Positions 36,913 to 46,431 of a stretch of 64,000 bases of DNA are shown piece by piece. Source of the DNA: Streptomyces sp. NRRL F-5126. GTDB lineage: Bacteria > Actinomycetota > Actinomycetes > Streptomycetales > Streptomycetaceae. The notes below the pieces were generated by a model. The model worked only from the letters and a program-made list of their open reading frames with translations, was not told where the DNA came from and did not search any database. Each line of letters starts with the position of its first letter. Positions within the stretch are counted from its first letter, which is position 1. Position numbers and translations under genes: made by a program. The stretch is from contig NZ_JOFZ01000012.1 of NCBI RefSeq assembly GCF_000721265.1, positions 124,001 through 188,000 on the forward strand, in the 5' to 3' direction.

Positions 36913-39246
36913 ATGGCCAGCAAGCCCCCGGCCGACGACCCCGCCCAGGACGCGCCGACGACCAACCCGCCCCAGCACGCGGCCGCCGGCATCCCCGCCG
37001 TCCGCCACAGCCTCACCATCGCCCAGCGGCAGATGGGCGCCGCGCGCACCGCACGCACCCTCCTCAAGGTCAACCAGAAGAACGGCTTCGACTGCCCCGG
37101 CTGCGCCTGGCCCGAGGGCGAACACCGGCACATCGCCGAGTTCTGCGAGAACGGCGCCAAAGCCGTCGCCGAAGAAGCCACCCTCCGCCGGGTGACCCCC
37201 GCCTTCTTCGCCGGCCACCCGCTGTCCGACCTCGCCACCCGCAGCGGCTACTGGCTCGGCCAGCAGGGACGCATCACCCAGCCCGTCCTCTTCGAACGCG
37301 GCGACGCCCCCGGGGGCGACGGCCACTACCAACCCGTCACCTGGGAAAAGGCCTTCGAGATCATCGCGGAGGAACTGCGCGCCCTCGACTCCCCCGACGA
37401 AGCCCTCTTCTACACCTCGGGCCGCACCGCCAACGAGACCGCCTTCCTCCTCCAGCTCTTCGCCCGCGAATTCGGCACCAACAACCTGCCCGACTGCTCC
37501 AACATGTGCCACGAATCCTCCGGCACCGCCCTCGCCGAAACCATCGGCATCGGCAAGGGCAGCGTCTCACTGGAAGACATCCACCACGCCGACCTGATCA
37601 TCGTCGCCGGCCAGAACCCCGGCACCAACCACCCCCGCATGCTCTCCGCACTCGAAAAGGCGAAAGCCGCGGGAGCGCGGATCATCTCCGTCAACCCGCT
37701 GCCCGAAGCCGGACTCGAACGGTTCAAGAACCCCCAGACAGCGCGCGGAGCACTCAAAGGCACCGCACTCACCGACCTCTTCCTCCAGATCAGGATCGGC
37801 GGCGACCAAGCACTCTTCCGCCTCCTGAACAAACTCATCCTCGACACCCCGGGCGCCGTCGACCAGGGCTTCATCGACGAACACACCCATGGCTACGACG
37901 CCTTCGCCAAAGCCGCCGGCGAAGCCGACTGGGACGAAACCCTCACCGCCACCGGCCTCACCCGCGAAGACATCGAAGAGGCCCACCGGATGGTCCTCGC
38001 CTCCCGGCGCACCATCGTCTGCTGGGCCATGGGCCTCACGCAACACAAGCACTCCGTGCCCACCATCAAGGAAGTCGTCAACTTCCTCCTGCTGCGCGGC
38101 AACATCGGCCGCCCCGGTGCCGGCGTGTGCCCCGTACGCGGCCACTCCAACGTCCAGGGCGACCGCACCATGGGCATCTTCGAACGCCCCGCACCCGAAT
38201 TCCTCGACGCACTCGACCGCGAATTCGCCATCACCTCACCACGCCACCACGGCCACGACGTCGTACGGTCCATCGAAGCCATGCGCGACGGCGACGCCAA
38301 AGTCCTCTTCGCCATGGGCGGCAACTTCGTCGCCGCGACCCCCGACACCCACGTGACCGAAGCCGCCATCCGCACCACCCGCCTCACCGTCCACGTCTCC
38401 ACCAAACTCAACCGCTCCCACGCCGTCACCGGCGCACGCGCCCTCATCCTCCCCACCCTCGGCCGCACCGACCGCGACGAACAGGAAAGCGGCAAGCAGA
38501 TCGTCACCGTCGAGGACTCCATGGGCATGGTCCACGCCTCCCGCGGCAACCTGCCCCCCGCCTCCCCCCACCTGCTCTCCGAACCCGCCATCGTCGCCCG
38601 CATGGCACGCGCCGTCCTCGGCGCCACCTCCCACACACCCTGGGAGGACTTCGAAAAGGACTACGCCACCATCCGCGACCGCATCGCACGCGTCGTCCCC
38701 GGATTCGAGGACTACAACGCCCGCGTGGCACGCCCCGGCGGATTCGCCCTCCCCCACGCCCCCCGCGACGAACGCCGCTTCCCCACCACCACGGGCAAGG
38801 CCAACTTCACCGACGCGCCCGTCGAACACCCGCGCGTACCCGCAGGCCGGCTACTGCTCCAGACGCTGCGCTCGCACGACCAGTACAACACCACCATCTA
38901 CGGCCTCGACGACCGCTACCGCGGCATCCACGACGGCCGCCGCGTCGTCCTCGTCAACCCGCAGGACGCGAGTGAACTCGGCCTCGCCGACGGCTCCCTC
39001 ACCGACATCGTCAGCGAATGGAAGGACGGCGTCGACCGCCGCGCACCCGGCTTCCGCGTCGTCCACTACCCCACCGCACGCGGCTGCGCCGCCGCCTACT
39101 ACCCCGAGACCAACGTCCTCGTGCCGCTCGGCGCCACAGCCGACGCCAGCAACACCCCCACCAGCAAATCCGTCATCGTCCGCTTCGAACCGGCGGACGG
39201 CGCCCCGCCGGCCCCGGACACCCCGGCCGCCACGCCCGACCAGTAA
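36913..39246 (+). CDS. FdhF/YdeP-family molybdopterin oxidoreductase
   Basis: 777 residues from ATG 36913 (CAGGAAGCGAG upstream). Molybdopterin oxidoreductase features: [13 protein letters not shown] (about residue 58, only a CxxC in place of a full [4Fe-4S] motif), [31 protein letters not shown] with a Cys likely to bind Mo (about 200), [16 protein letters not shown], and a C-terminal MopB domain ([14 protein letters not shown], about 660). YdeP proteins are formate dehydrogenase-like; E. coli YdeP is tied to acid resistance. Partners and substrate are unknown. An operator overlaps its promoter. The thioesterase gene follows 62 bp later. Confidence 0.88.
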   Translation: MASKPPADDPAQDAPTTNPPQHAAAGIPAVRHSLTIAQRQMGAARTARTLLKVNQKNGFDCPGCAWPEGEHRHIAEFCENGAKAVAEEATLRRVTPAFFAGHPLSDLATRSGYWLGQQGRITQPVLFERGDAPGGDGHYQPVTWEKAFEIIAEELRALDSPDEALFYTSGRTANETAFLLQLFAREFGTNNLPDCSNMCHESSGTALAETIGIGKGSVSLEDIHHADLIIVAGQNPGTNHPRMLSALEKAKAAGARIISVNPLPEAGLERFKNPQTARGALKGTALTDLFLQIRIGGDQALFRLLNKLILDTPGAVDQGFIDEHTHGYDAFAKAAGEADWDETLTATGLTREDIEEAHRMVLASRRTIVCWAMGLTQHKHSVPTIKEVVNFLLLRGNIGRPGAGVCPVRGHSNVQGDRTMGIFERPAPEFLDALDREFAITSPRHHGHDVVRSIEAMRDGDAKVLFAMGGNFVAATPDTHVTEAAIRTTRLTVHVSTKLNRSHAVTGARALILPTLGRTDRDEQESGKQIVTVEDSMGMVHASRGNLPPASPHLLSEPAIVARMARAVLGATSHTPWEDFEKDYATIRDRIARVVPGFEDYNARVARPGGFALPHAPRDERRFPTTTGKANFTDAPVEHPRVPAGRLLLQTLRSHDQYNTTIYGLDDRYRGIHDGRRVVLVNPQDASELGLADGSLTDIVSEWKDGVDRRAPGFRVVHYPTARGCAAAYYPETNVLVPLGATADASNTPTSKSVIVRFEPADGAPPAPDTPAATPDQ

Positions 39247-39308
39247 GTTCCGATAATCACGACAGCACGCACGCACAGGACACGCACGCACAGGAACGGA
39301 GCGGACCC

Positions 39309-39821
39309 ATGGCCGACACACACGAGCGGGACCGGCCCGGCACGCCGCCCGGCCTCAAGCTGCCGCAGGACATCATCGACGAATACGCGGCCGGCGGCAT
39401 CGACCTCACCGCGCTCTTCTCCGCCGGCCACCTCGGCACCCGCATGGGCATCGAGATCACCGAAGCATCCGCCGACCGCGTCACCGGCACCATGCCCGTC
39501 GAAGGCAACACCCAGCCCTACGGGCTCCTGCACGGCGGCGCGTCCGCCGTACTCGCCGAGACCCTCGGCTCCGTCGGAGCCATGCTGCACGGCCGCAGCA
39601 CCAAGATCGCCGTCGGCGTCGACCTCAACTGCACCCACCACAGGGGGCTCTCCACGGGCACCGTCACCGGCGTCGCCACCCCCGTGCACCGCGGCCGCAC
39701 CACCACCAGCCACGAGATCGTCATCACCGACGAACAAGGACGGCGCGTCTGCACCGCCCGCCTCACCTGCCTCCTGCGCGACGCCCCGGCCGCGGCACGC
39801 CAGGACACCCCCAGCGCCTGA
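39309..39821 (+). CDS. PaaI-family hotdog-fold thioesterase
   Basis: 170 residues from ATG 39309 (GGAACGGA upstream). The hotdog helix motif [22 protein letters not shown] (residues about 65-86) has the HGG and catalytic acidic residue seen in PaaI/YbdB-type acyl-CoA thioesterases. [20 protein letters not shown] and [20 protein letters not shown] form the later strands. It probably hydrolyses an aromatic or acyl-CoA thioester. It is downstream of the YdeP-type gene and may share its transcript. Confidence 0.9.
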   Translation: MADTHERDRPGTPPGLKLPQDIIDEYAAGGIDLTALFSAGHLGTRMGIEITEASADRVTGTMPVEGNTQPYGLLHGGASAVLAETLGSVGAMLHGRSTKIAVGVDLNCTHHRGLSTGTVTGVATPVHRGRTTTSHEIVITDEQGRRVCTARLTCLLRDAPAAARQDTPSA

Positions 39822-39862
39822 CCCCCGGGCTTGGCGCGCCGATGCGCGCCAAGCCGGCCGTC

Positions 39863-40507
39863 CTACTTCGCCTTCTTCTCCTCGGCGTCCTGAATGACCG
39901 CCTCGGCCACCTGCTGCATCGACAGCCTGCGGTCCATCGACGTCTTCTGGATCCACCGGAACGCCGCCGGCTCCGTCAGCCCGTACTGCGTCTGCAGCAC
40001 CGACTTCGCCCGGTCCACCAGCTTCCGGGTCTCCAGGCGCTGCGTCAGGTCCACGACCTCACGCTCAAGCGCACGCAACTGCGCGAACCGCGACACCGCC
40101 ATCTCGATCGCCGGCACCACGTCCGACTTGCTGAACGGCTTCACCAGATACGCCATCGCCCCGGCGTCCCGCGCCCGCTCCACCAGATCACGCTGCGAGA
40201 ACGCCGTCAGCATCAGCACCGGGGCGATCGACTCCGCGGCGATGCGCTCGGCCGCCGAGATCCCGTCGAGCACCGGCATCTTCACATCGAGGATCACCAG
40301 ATCCGGCCGATGCTCCCGCGCCAGCTCCACGGCCCGCTCCCCGTCCCCGGCCTCGCCGACGACGGAATACCCCTCCTCTTCGAGCATCTCCTTCAGATCG
40401 AGACGGATCAGCGCCTCGTCCTCGGCGATGACGACACGCGTCGTCATCGGCGGAACGTGCGACGTGTCGTCGTCCTCGACGGGCTGTGGCGAGTCGGGGG
40501 TGGTCAC
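39863..40507 (-). CDS. pdtaR: ANTAR-domain response regulator, PdtaR-like
   Basis: 214 residues from GTG 40507 (GAGGAG 9 bp upstream). The receiver domain (residues about 24-140) has the acidic pair in VVIAEDEALIRLD, the phospho-acceptor Asp in PDLVILDVKMPVLDG and the Lys in MAYLVKPFSKSD. The ANTAR RNA-binding domain (about 150-205) has LTQRLETRKLVDRAKSVLQ, GLTEPAAFRWIQKTSMDRR and MQQVAEAVI. PdtaR is phosphorylated by PdtaS in mycobacteria and antiterminates target mRNAs by binding dual hexaloop hairpins. No PdtaS-like kinase is in this window. Confidence 0.93.
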   Translation of the reverse strand: MTTPDSPQPVEDDDTSHVPPMTTRVVIAEDEALIRLDLKEMLEEEGYSVVGEAGDGERAVELAREHRPDLVILDVKMPVLDGISAAERIAAESIAPVLMLTAFSQRDLVERARDAGAMAYLVKPFSKSDVVPAIEMAVSRFAQLRALEREVVDLTQRLETRKLVDRAKSVLQTQYGLTEPAAFRWIQKTSMDRRLSMQQVAEAVIQDAEEKKAK

Positions 40508-40600
40508 GGGGCTCCTCGATTCACGGCGGGGTGCTGCTCATCATGAGCCTACCCAGCTGCGGCGCGAGACGGTCAGCCGGTACACTGCGGACTGGGTGGA

Positions 40601-40683
40601 GCCGGGTTGGTGGAAGGGCATACACGGAAGTCTCAAACACTTCTGCCCGTGAGGGCTTGCGGGTTCGAATCCCGCACCCGGCA
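40601..40683 (+). tRNA. tRNA-Leu, anticodon CAA
   Basis: 83 nt with a 7-bp acceptor stem GCCGGGU/ACCCGGC and discriminator A. The anticodon stem-loop is GAAGU-CUCAAAC-ACUUC, giving CAA (reads UUG). The long variable arm UGCCCGUGAGGGCU is typical of leucine tRNA. The T-arm is GCGGG-UUCGAAU-CCCGC. CCA is not encoded. A TACACT -10 hexamer lies at 40581-40586. Confidence 0.95.
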
Positions 40684-40693
40684 CAGTAGTCGC

Positions 40694-40729
40694 AAGCGGA
40701 TGTTCACGTTCTGGTGAACATCCGCTTTT
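40694..40729 (+). terminator. Rho-independent terminator after tRNA-Leu
   Basis: AAGCGGATGTTCAC pairs with GTGAACATCCGCTT over about 13 bp across a 6-nt loop and ends in TTTT. It begins 11 bp after the tRNA and is one of very few classical U-tailed terminators in the window. Confidence 0.93.
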
Positions 40730-40768
40730 GGCTACTCAGCGCAATAGACTGTCGCCCATAGTGTTCAG

Positions 40769-41710
40769 ATGAGCACTCACAGCACACAAGTGCGACAGAG
40801 GGCGCTGGCAATGCTCCGCGAGGGCGCGAAGTGCACAGCAGTAGCACGTGAGCTGGGCATTCCGTACGGCACGGTCACCCACTGGGCCCACCTGAACCGG
40901 ACAAGGCACGGCGAGCGCCCCGCGAGCGTGCATCCGCCGCAGGCGCGGCAGGAGGCACTGACCATGCTGCGCGGCGGCGCCAAGAATGCCGAGGTCGCAC
41001 GCCACCTCGGCATTCCGTACGGCACCATCGGCTACTGGCTGCACGTAGACCGCGCCAAGCGGGGAGAAAGTCCCGGTAGAGGAGGCGCGATGTGCCCCCG
41101 ATGTGATGGCCGAACCCTCGATGCGCCCGCCTACGCCTATCTCCTTGGCCTCTACCTGGGGGACGGCCACATCATCCACTACACCAAGCATCACGCACCG
41201 AGCCTGATGATCACGTGTTGCGACGACTGGCCCGGCCTCATCGAGGCGTGTGAGGCGGCCATGCATGCCGTCCTGCCGGACAACGCCACCTGCCGCGTGC
41301 GACGACCCGGGTGCACCAACGTCAAGGTGTACTCGAAGCACCTGTTCTGCCTTTTCCCACAGCACGGCCCCGGCAAGAAACACGACAGGCGCATCGTGCT
41401 CGAAACTTGGCAGCAGGAGATCGTCGACGAGCACCCGTGGGACTTCATCCGAGGGCTCATCCACTCCGACGGCTGCCGTGTCACCAACTGGACAGAGAGA
41501 GTCGTGGGCGGTGTTCGGAAGCGATACGAGTATCCGCGGTACTTCTTCGCCAACGTCTCGTACGACATCAGGCAGCTCTACACCGACGCCCTCGACCTCG
41601 TCGGTGTCGAATGGAAGTCCTGCAACAACAGCCGCAGCGTGCAGAACATATCCGTGGCCCGGCGGGCGTCCGTCGCGTTGATGGACGCCCACGTCGGCCC
41701 GAAGCACTGA
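40769..41710 (+). CDS. LAGLIDADG endonuclease-like protein with duplicated N-terminal HTH
   Basis: 313 residues from ATG 40769. Residues about 8-50 and 59-101 are two copies of one helix-turn-helix unit (RALAMLREGAKCTAVARELG and EALTMLRGGAKNAEVARHLG, each followed by IPYGT). The rest carries two LAGLIDADG-like helices with acidic ends, AYLLGLYLGDGHI (about 121) and FIRGLIHSDGCRV (about 226), as in a monomeric homing endonuclease. CPRCDG lies between the halves. Such genes are often annotated as regulators in Streptomyces. Codon use is less GC3-rich than its neighbours and it sits just after a tRNA, suggesting acquisition. No intron or intein is present. Confidence 0.78.
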   Translation: MSTHSTQVRQRALAMLREGAKCTAVARELGIPYGTVTHWAHLNRTRHGERPASVHPPQARQEALTMLRGGAKNAEVARHLGIPYGTIGYWLHVDRAKRGESPGRGGAMCPRCDGRTLDAPAYAYLLGLYLGDGHIIHYTKHHAPSLMITCCDDWPGLIEACEAAMHAVLPDNATCRVRRPGCTNVKVYSKHLFCLFPQHGPGKKHDRRIVLETWQQEIVDEHPWDFIRGLIHSDGCRVTNWTERVVGGVRKRYEYPRYFFANVSYDIRQLYTDALDLVGVEWKSCNNSRSVQNISVARRASVALMDAHVGPKH

Positions 41711-41726
41711 GCGAGCGCGGCTCGCT
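41710..41726. terminator. Bidirectional hairpin between the endonuclease-like gene and pyk
   Basis: AGCGAGC-GCG-GCTCGCT: 7-bp perfect stem, 3-nt loop, filling the 14-bp gap and touching both stop codons. Confidence 0.65.
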
Positions 41727-43161
41727 ACCGCTTCGGGCTGTCGTCCTCGCCGATGTGGTGGATCCGGACCATGTTCGTCGTGCCGGGGACGCCGGGCGGG
41801 GAGCCCGCCGTGATGACCACCGTGTCGCCCTTCTGGCAGCGGCCAAGGCGCAGGAGCATCTCGTCGACCTGCTCGACCATGGCGTCCGTGGAGTCGACGT
41901 GCGGGCCGAGGAAGGTTTCGACGCCCCAGACCATGTTGAGCTGTGCCTGTGTCGCGGGGTCGGGCGTGAAGGCCAGCAGCGGGATGGGCGAGCGGTAGCG
42001 GGAGAGGCGCTTTACCGTGTCGCCTGATTCGGTGAAGGCGACGAGGGCCTTCGCGCCGAGGAAGTCGCCCATTTCGGCGGCCGCGCGGGCGACCGCGCCG
42101 CCCTGGGTGCGGGGTTTGTTGGTTGCCGTCAGGGGCGGGAGGCCCTTGGCGAGTACGTCTTCCTCTGCCGCTTCGACGATGCGTGCCATGGTGCGGACGG
42201 TTTCGACAGGGTGTTTGCCGACGCTGGTCTCGCCGGAGAGCATGACGGCGTCGGTGCCGTCGATGACGGCGTTGGCGACGTCGGAGGCTTCGGCGCGGGT
42301 GGGGCGGGAATTGTCGATCATCGAGTCGAGCATCTGGGTGGCGACGATGACGGGTTTGGCGTTGCGCTTGGCGAGTTTGATGGTGCGTTTCTGCACGATG
42401 GGGACGTCTTCGAGAGGCATTTCGACGCCGAGGTCGCCGCGGGCGACCATCACGCCGTCGAAGGCGGCGACGATGTCCTCGATTGCGTCGACGGCCTGGG
42501 GTTTCTCGACCTTGGCGATGACCGGGCGGTGTACGCCTTCTTCGGCCATGATCCGGTGGACGGGGTCGATGTCGTGGCCGTTGCGGACGAAGGAGAGGGC
42601 GATGGCGTCGACGCCCGTGCGCAGTGCCCAGCGGAGGTCTTCTACGTCCTTGCCGGAGAGGGCGGGGACGGAGACGGCGACGCCGGGGAGGTTGAGTCCC
42701 TTGTGGTCGGAGACCATGCCGCCTTCGACGACGGTGGTGTGGACGCGCGGCCCGTCGACGGCGTTGACGCGGAGGTTGACTTTGCCGTCGTCGACGAGGA
42801 TGTGTTCACCGGTGGTGACGTCGGCGGCGAGTCCCGCGTAGGTGGTGGAGCAGGTGTGGCGGTCACCGTGGTGGGGTTCGACGGTGATGGTGAAGGTGTC
42901 TCCGCGTTCAAGCAGTACGGGGCCTTCGGTGAAGCGGCCGAGTCGGATCTTCGGGCCTTGAAGGTCGGCGAGGATCCCGACGCTGCGGCCGGCTTCTTCG
43001 GCGGCCTTGCGCACGCGCTGGTAGCGGTCGTCGTGTTCGGCGTAGGTGCCGTGGCTGAGGTTGAGGCGCGCGATGTCCATGCCGGCTTCGACCAGTGCTT
43101 TGATCTGGTCGTACGAGTCGGTCGCGGGGCCCAGGGTGCAGACGATTTTCGCTCGGCGCAT
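41725..43161 (-). CDS. pyk: Pyruvate kinase
   Basis: 478 residues from ATG 43161; the in-frame extension to 43221 is not typical. It transfers phosphate from PEP to ADP in the last step of glycolysis. Visible are MRRAKIVCTLGPATDS, ARLNLSHGTYAEHD (about residue 30), the B-domain around ILVDDGKVNLRV, the catalytic Lys/Glu in VIAKVEKPQAVDAIEDI (about 215), GVMVARGDLGVEMPLEDVP and VIVATQMLDSMIDNSRPTRAE (about 265). The C-terminal allosteric domain is complete (DTVVITAGSPPGVPGTTNM). It converges on the endonuclease-like gene. Confidence 0.97.
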   Translation of the reverse strand: MRRAKIVCTLGPATDSYDQIKALVEAGMDIARLNLSHGTYAEHDDRYQRVRKAAEEAGRSVGILADLQGPKIRLGRFTEGPVLLERGDTFTITVEPHHGDRHTCSTTYAGLAADVTTGEHILVDDGKVNLRVNAVDGPRVHTTVVEGGMVSDHKGLNLPGVAVSVPALSGKDVEDLRWALRTGVDAIALSFVRNGHDIDPVHRIMAEEGVHRPVIAKVEKPQAVDAIEDIVAAFDGVMVARGDLGVEMPLEDVPIVQKRTIKLAKRNAKPVIVATQMLDSMIDNSRPTRAEASDVANAVIDGTDAVMLSGETSVGKHPVETVRTMARIVEAAEEDVLAKGLPPLTATNKPRTQGGAVARAAAEMGDFLGAKALVAFTESGDTVKRLSRYRSPIPLLAFTPDPATQAQLNMVWGVETFLGPHVDSTDAMVEQVDEMLLRLGRCQKGDTVVITAGSPPGVPGTTNMVRIHHIGEDDSPKR

Positions 43162-43290
43162 GCAACCGAGCGTAGTCCTTACCGATCGGTAGGAGTTCAG
43201 GCTCGCGTTGCGGGTCAACATCCTTTGGGTTAACGCCCGTTGTTAAGTGTTGAAGTGTGCGGTGCACTGCTCTGATGAGCATCAACCAGG

Positions 43291-43322
43291 CCGTTTTCGT
43301 CACTCTCTGTTGACGGAAACGG
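43291..43322 (-). terminator. Terminator of the decarboxylase-hydroxylase operon
   Basis: CCGTTTTCGTCA pairs with TGACGGAAACGG (12 bp with one G-U pair) across an 8-nt loop, starting 10 bp beyond the hydroxylase stop. Confidence 0.75.
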
Positions 43323-43331
43323 GCCGTCCGT

Positions 43332-44771
43332 TCAGGCGGGTTCGACCAGGGGGACGAGTCCGTGCGGCGGGGGCGCTGTCGCGTGCCGGTCCTGGTCGGT
43401 GAGGCCGAAGGTGGTGAAGGCGGTTCTGGACGGCTGCGGGTAGGGGGTGGTGCCGGTGAGGTGGTTGAGGATGGTGGCGCTGCGCCACGCGGCGAGACCG
43501 AGGTCGGGGGTGCCGACGCCGTGGGTATGGAGCTGGGCGTTCTGCACGTAGACGGATCCGCCGACGGCGGGGTCGAGGACGATCCTGTGGTGTTCGTCGA
43601 TGCGGGGGCGTTCGCGTGAGTCGCGGCGGATGTAGGCGTCGAGGCCGGCGAGGAGGCGGTCGGCTGGGCGTTGCCGGTAGCCGGTGGCGAGGACGACGGC
43701 GTCGGTGGTGAGGCGTGAGCGGGTGTTCTGCTGGGTGTGTTCGAGGTGGAGTTCGATCTGGGTGGTGGCGACGCGTCCTGCGGTGCGGACGTTGACGCCG
43801 GGGGTGAGGACGGCTTCGGGCCAGCCGCCGTCGAGGGTGCGGCGGTAGAGCTCGTCGTGGATGGCGGCGAGTGTGTCGTGGTCGATGCCCTTGTGGAGTT
43901 GCCACTGGCGGGGGACGAGGTCGTTCCTGGTGTGTTCGGGGAGCTGGTGGAAGTAGTGGGTGTAGTCGGGGGTGAAGTGTTCGAGGCCGAGTTTGGAGTA
44001 CTCCATGGGGGCGAAGCCTGCGGTGCGGGTGAGCCAGTGGAGGTGTTCGGCGCCTGCGGGGCGGGCGCGGAGGAGGTCGAGGAAGATCTCCGCGCCGGAC
44101 TGTCCTGAGCCGATGATGGTGATGTGCCGTGCGCGCAGGAGTTGTTCGCGGTGGTGGAGGTAGTCGGACGAGTGGATGACGGGGACAGCGGGGATGTCGG
44201 CGAGTGTTTTGAGTGGTTCGGGTACGTGGGGGGCGGTGCCGATGCCGAGGGCGATGTTGCGGGTGTAGGTGCGGCCGAGTGCCTCGGCTTCGCCGTCGGC
44301 GTCGAGTCCGGTGAAGTCGACTTCGAACAGGGCTCGTTCGTGGTTCCAGCGGACGGCGTCGACCTGGTGGCCGAAGTGGAGTGTGGGCAGGGAGTCGCTG
44401 ACCCATCGGCAGTAGGCGTCGTATTCGGTGCGGTGGATGTGGAAGCGCTCGGAGAAGTAGAAGGGGTAGAGGCGGTCGATGGCGCGCAGGTAGGAGAGGA
44501 ACGACCAGGGGCTTGCGGGCTGGGCGAGGGTGACGAGGTCGGCGAGGAAGGGTACTTGGAGGGTGGCGCCGTCGATGAGGAGTCCTGGGTGCCAGCTGAA
44601 GCCGGGGCTTTGTTCGTAGAAGGCTGCTTCGATGCCGCCGGGGATGGTGTCCGCGAGTGCGGCGAGGGAGAGGTTGAAGGGGCCGATGCCGATGCCGACG
44701 AGGTCTTTGGGGGTTTCGGCCGCGGGTGTGGCGGAGGTGGTGGTCTGCGGCGGGGTGGGCGTGCCGGTCAT
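43332..44771 (-). CDS. L-lysine N6-/L-ornithine N5-monooxygenase family protein
   Basis: 479 residues from ATG 44771, which overlaps the decarboxylase stop as ATGA. Flavin N-hydroxylase signatures: FAD motif VGIGIGPFNLSLAAL (about residue 25), PFLADLVTLAQPASPWSFLSYL, NADPH motif IIGSGQSGAEIFLDLL (about 217), TRTAGFAPMEYSKLGLEHFTP and the C-terminal ATGYRQRPADRLL. These enzymes hydroxylate the terminal amine of lysine, ornithine or a diamine for hydroxamate siderophores. Pairing with a PLP decarboxylase suggests N-hydroxycadaverine or N-hydroxyputrescine, as DesA/DesB do for desferrioxamine, but no DesC- or DesD-like gene is adjacent. Confidence 0.92.
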   Translation of the reverse strand: MTGTPTPPQTTTSATPAAETPKDLVGIGIGPFNLSLAALADTIPGGIEAAFYEQSPGFSWHPGLLIDGATLQVPFLADLVTLAQPASPWSFLSYLRAIDRLYPFYFSERFHIHRTEYDAYCRWVSDSLPTLHFGHQVDAVRWNHERALFEVDFTGLDADGEAEALGRTYTRNIALGIGTAPHVPEPLKTLADIPAVPVIHSSDYLHHREQLLRARHITIIGSGQSGAEIFLDLLRARPAGAEHLHWLTRTAGFAPMEYSKLGLEHFTPDYTHYFHQLPEHTRNDLVPRQWQLHKGIDHDTLAAIHDELYRRTLDGGWPEAVLTPGVNVRTAGRVATTQIELHLEHTQQNTRSRLTTDAVVLATGYRQRPADRLLAGLDAYIRRDSRERPRIDEHHRIVLDPAVGGSVYVQNAQLHTHGVGTPDLGLAAWRSATILNHLTGTTPYPQPSRTAFTTFGLTDQDRHATAPPPHGLVPLVEPA

Positions 44772-46222
44772 CGGGGCGTGCTGCCTTCCACGAGGGTGTC
44801 TGCGAGTGTCTCCACTCGGGTGAGGAGTGCGGCGAGGTCGTCGGGGGTGGTGTGGGGGTTGAGCAGGGTGGTTTTGAGCCAGAGGCGGCCGTCCGCGCGG
44901 GCTCTGCCGAGGACGGCGGTGCCTTCGGTGAGGAGGGTGCGGCGGATGGTGGCGACGGTGGTGTCGCTGGTGCGGGTGGGGCGGAAGAGGACGGTGGTGA
45001 GGGTGGGGTGTTCGTGGAGTTCGAGCCTGGGGTGTTTGTCGATGGCCTCGGCGAGTTCCTGTGCGGTGTCGCAGAGGTGGTCGACGAGGGTGCCGAGTCC
45101 GGCGCGGCCGAGTGCGCGGAGTGTGACGGCGATCTTGATGATGTCGGGGCGTCTGGTGGTGCGCAGGGAGCGGCCGAGGAGGTCGGGAAGGCCGGCGTCG
45201 GTGTCGTCGTCGGCGTTGAGGTAGTCCGCGGTGTGGGCGAGGGGGGCGAGCAGCTCGGTGCCGGGTACGGCGAGCAGTCCGGCGGCGACGGGTTGCCAGC
45301 CGAGTTTGTGCAGGTCGAGGGTGACGGATTGGGCGCGGTCGAGTCCGTCGAGCAGGGGGGCGCGGCGGTCGCTGAACAGGAGGGGGCCGCCGTAGGCGGC
45401 GTCGATGTGGAGTTCGGCGCCGTGGCGTGCGCAGAGGTCGGCGATGGCGGGGAGCGGGTCGATGGCGCCGGTGTCGGTGGTACCGGCGGTGGCGGCGACG
45501 AGGACGGGGCCGTGCAGCGTCGTGAGGGCGTCGTCGAGGGCGGCGGGGTCGAGGGTGCCGCGGGGTGCGGGGACGGTGACGGGTTCGGGGAGGCCGAGGA
45601 GCCAGGCGGCGCGGGTGAGGGAGTGGTGGGTGTGCGCGCCGGTGACGACTTGGAGGCGCCCACCCGCGTGGGCATGGCGTTCGCGGGCGAGGAGGAGTGC
45701 GAGCTGGTTGGATTCGGTGCCGCCGGTGGTGACGACGGCGTCGGGCGTGGTGCCGTGCGCGGTGTGCGGGTAGACCTCGCGGGCGAGTGCCCGGGTGACG
45801 AGGGCTTCGAGTTCCGCGGCGGCGGGTGCCTGGTCCCAGGAGTCGAGTGACTGGTTGAGGGCGGAGGCGGCGAGGTCGGCGGCGACGGCCAGGGCGAGGG
45901 GCGGGGTGTGCAGGTGGGCGGCGCACAGGGGGTGGGCGGGGTCGGCCGCGCCGGCGGCGAGTGCCTGGACGAGGGTGGTGAGGGCTTCGCCGGCGCCGGC
46001 TCCTTCGTCGGGCAGTACGGGGGTGGCGGCGGCGCGTACCCGGGCGGCGGTGGCTTCGGGGCCGCCTGCGGGCAGTGGCCTGCCCTGGCGCTCCGCGGTG
46101 CCCGCGGCGAGCGCGTCGAGGACGGTGGCGACGAGGGGCCGCAGCGCGTCGGGGCCGTGGTTGCCGCCCGCGAGCGGCGGCAGGCCGGTGCCGGGGGTCG
46201 GGGGGTGCGGCGGCGTGGTCAT
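44768..46222 (-). CDS. Group II PLP-dependent decarboxylase (amino acid/diaminobutyrate type)
   Basis: 484 residues from ATG 46222. Group II decarboxylase features: GNHGPDALRPLVATVLDAL, AHLHTPPLALAVAADLAASALNQSLDSWDQ (about residue 105), TTGGTESNQLALLLAR (about 155), TAGTTDTGAIDPLPAIAD and HIDAAYGGPLLF, and the Schiff-base lysine in VTLDLHKLGWQPVAAG (about 306). It likely decarboxylates lysine, ornithine or 2,4-diaminobutyrate to a diamine. It is the first gene of the operon with the N-hydroxylase. I saw no DmdR/IdeR iron box in the 209 bp upstream, so iron control is not evident. Confidence 0.9.
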   Translation of the reverse strand: MTTPPHPPTPGTGLPPLAGGNHGPDALRPLVATVLDALAAGTAERQGRPLPAGGPEATAARVRAAATPVLPDEGAGAGEALTTLVQALAAGAADPAHPLCAAHLHTPPLALAVAADLAASALNQSLDSWDQAPAAAELEALVTRALAREVYPHTAHGTTPDAVVTTGGTESNQLALLLARERHAHAGGRLQVVTGAHTHHSLTRAAWLLGLPEPVTVPAPRGTLDPAALDDALTTLHGPVLVAATAGTTDTGAIDPLPAIADLCARHGAELHIDAAYGGPLLFSDRRAPLLDGLDRAQSVTLDLHKLGWQPVAAGLLAVPGTELLAPLAHTADYLNADDDTDAGLPDLLGRSLRTTRRPDIIKIAVTLRALGRAGLGTLVDHLCDTAQELAEAIDKHPRLELHEHPTLTTVLFRPTRTSDTTVATIRRTLLTEGTAVLGRARADGRLWLKTTLLNPHTTPDDLAALLTRVETLADTLVEGSTPR

Positions 46223-46340
46223 CCTGGCCCTTCTGCGTGGACGGAGTCACCGTCTCCAACGATCGGCACCCGGATGGGGTATTGCCCTGGCGGGTTTTGT
46301 ACGACTCCGAGGGCCGGCGCGGACGGTGCCGGGTGCGGGT

Positions 46341-46374
46341 GGTGACGCGCGCCACGGCGGGGGCGCGCGTCACC
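46341..46374 (-). terminator. pepN terminator
   Basis: GGTGACGCGCGCC pairs perfectly over 13 bp with GGCGCGCGTCACC, 8-nt loop, about 58 bp past the pepN stop. It insulates the decarboxylase promoter region. Confidence 0.85.
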
Positions 46375-46431
46375 ACCGGCGGTGGGTGACGGGGTGCGTG
46401 CGGTACTCGGAGCCGTACGGGGTGGAGGTTG

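Noticed and set aside
40601..43161. Possible integrated element at tRNA-Leu
   Set aside because: No integrase, excisionase or replication gene, and no direct repeat of the tRNA 3' end was seen downstream to mark an attR.
46223..46431. Iron-box (DmdR/IdeR) search upstream of the decarboxylase
   Set aside because: No TTAGGTTAGGCTAACCTAA-like sequence found, so iron control is not claimed.
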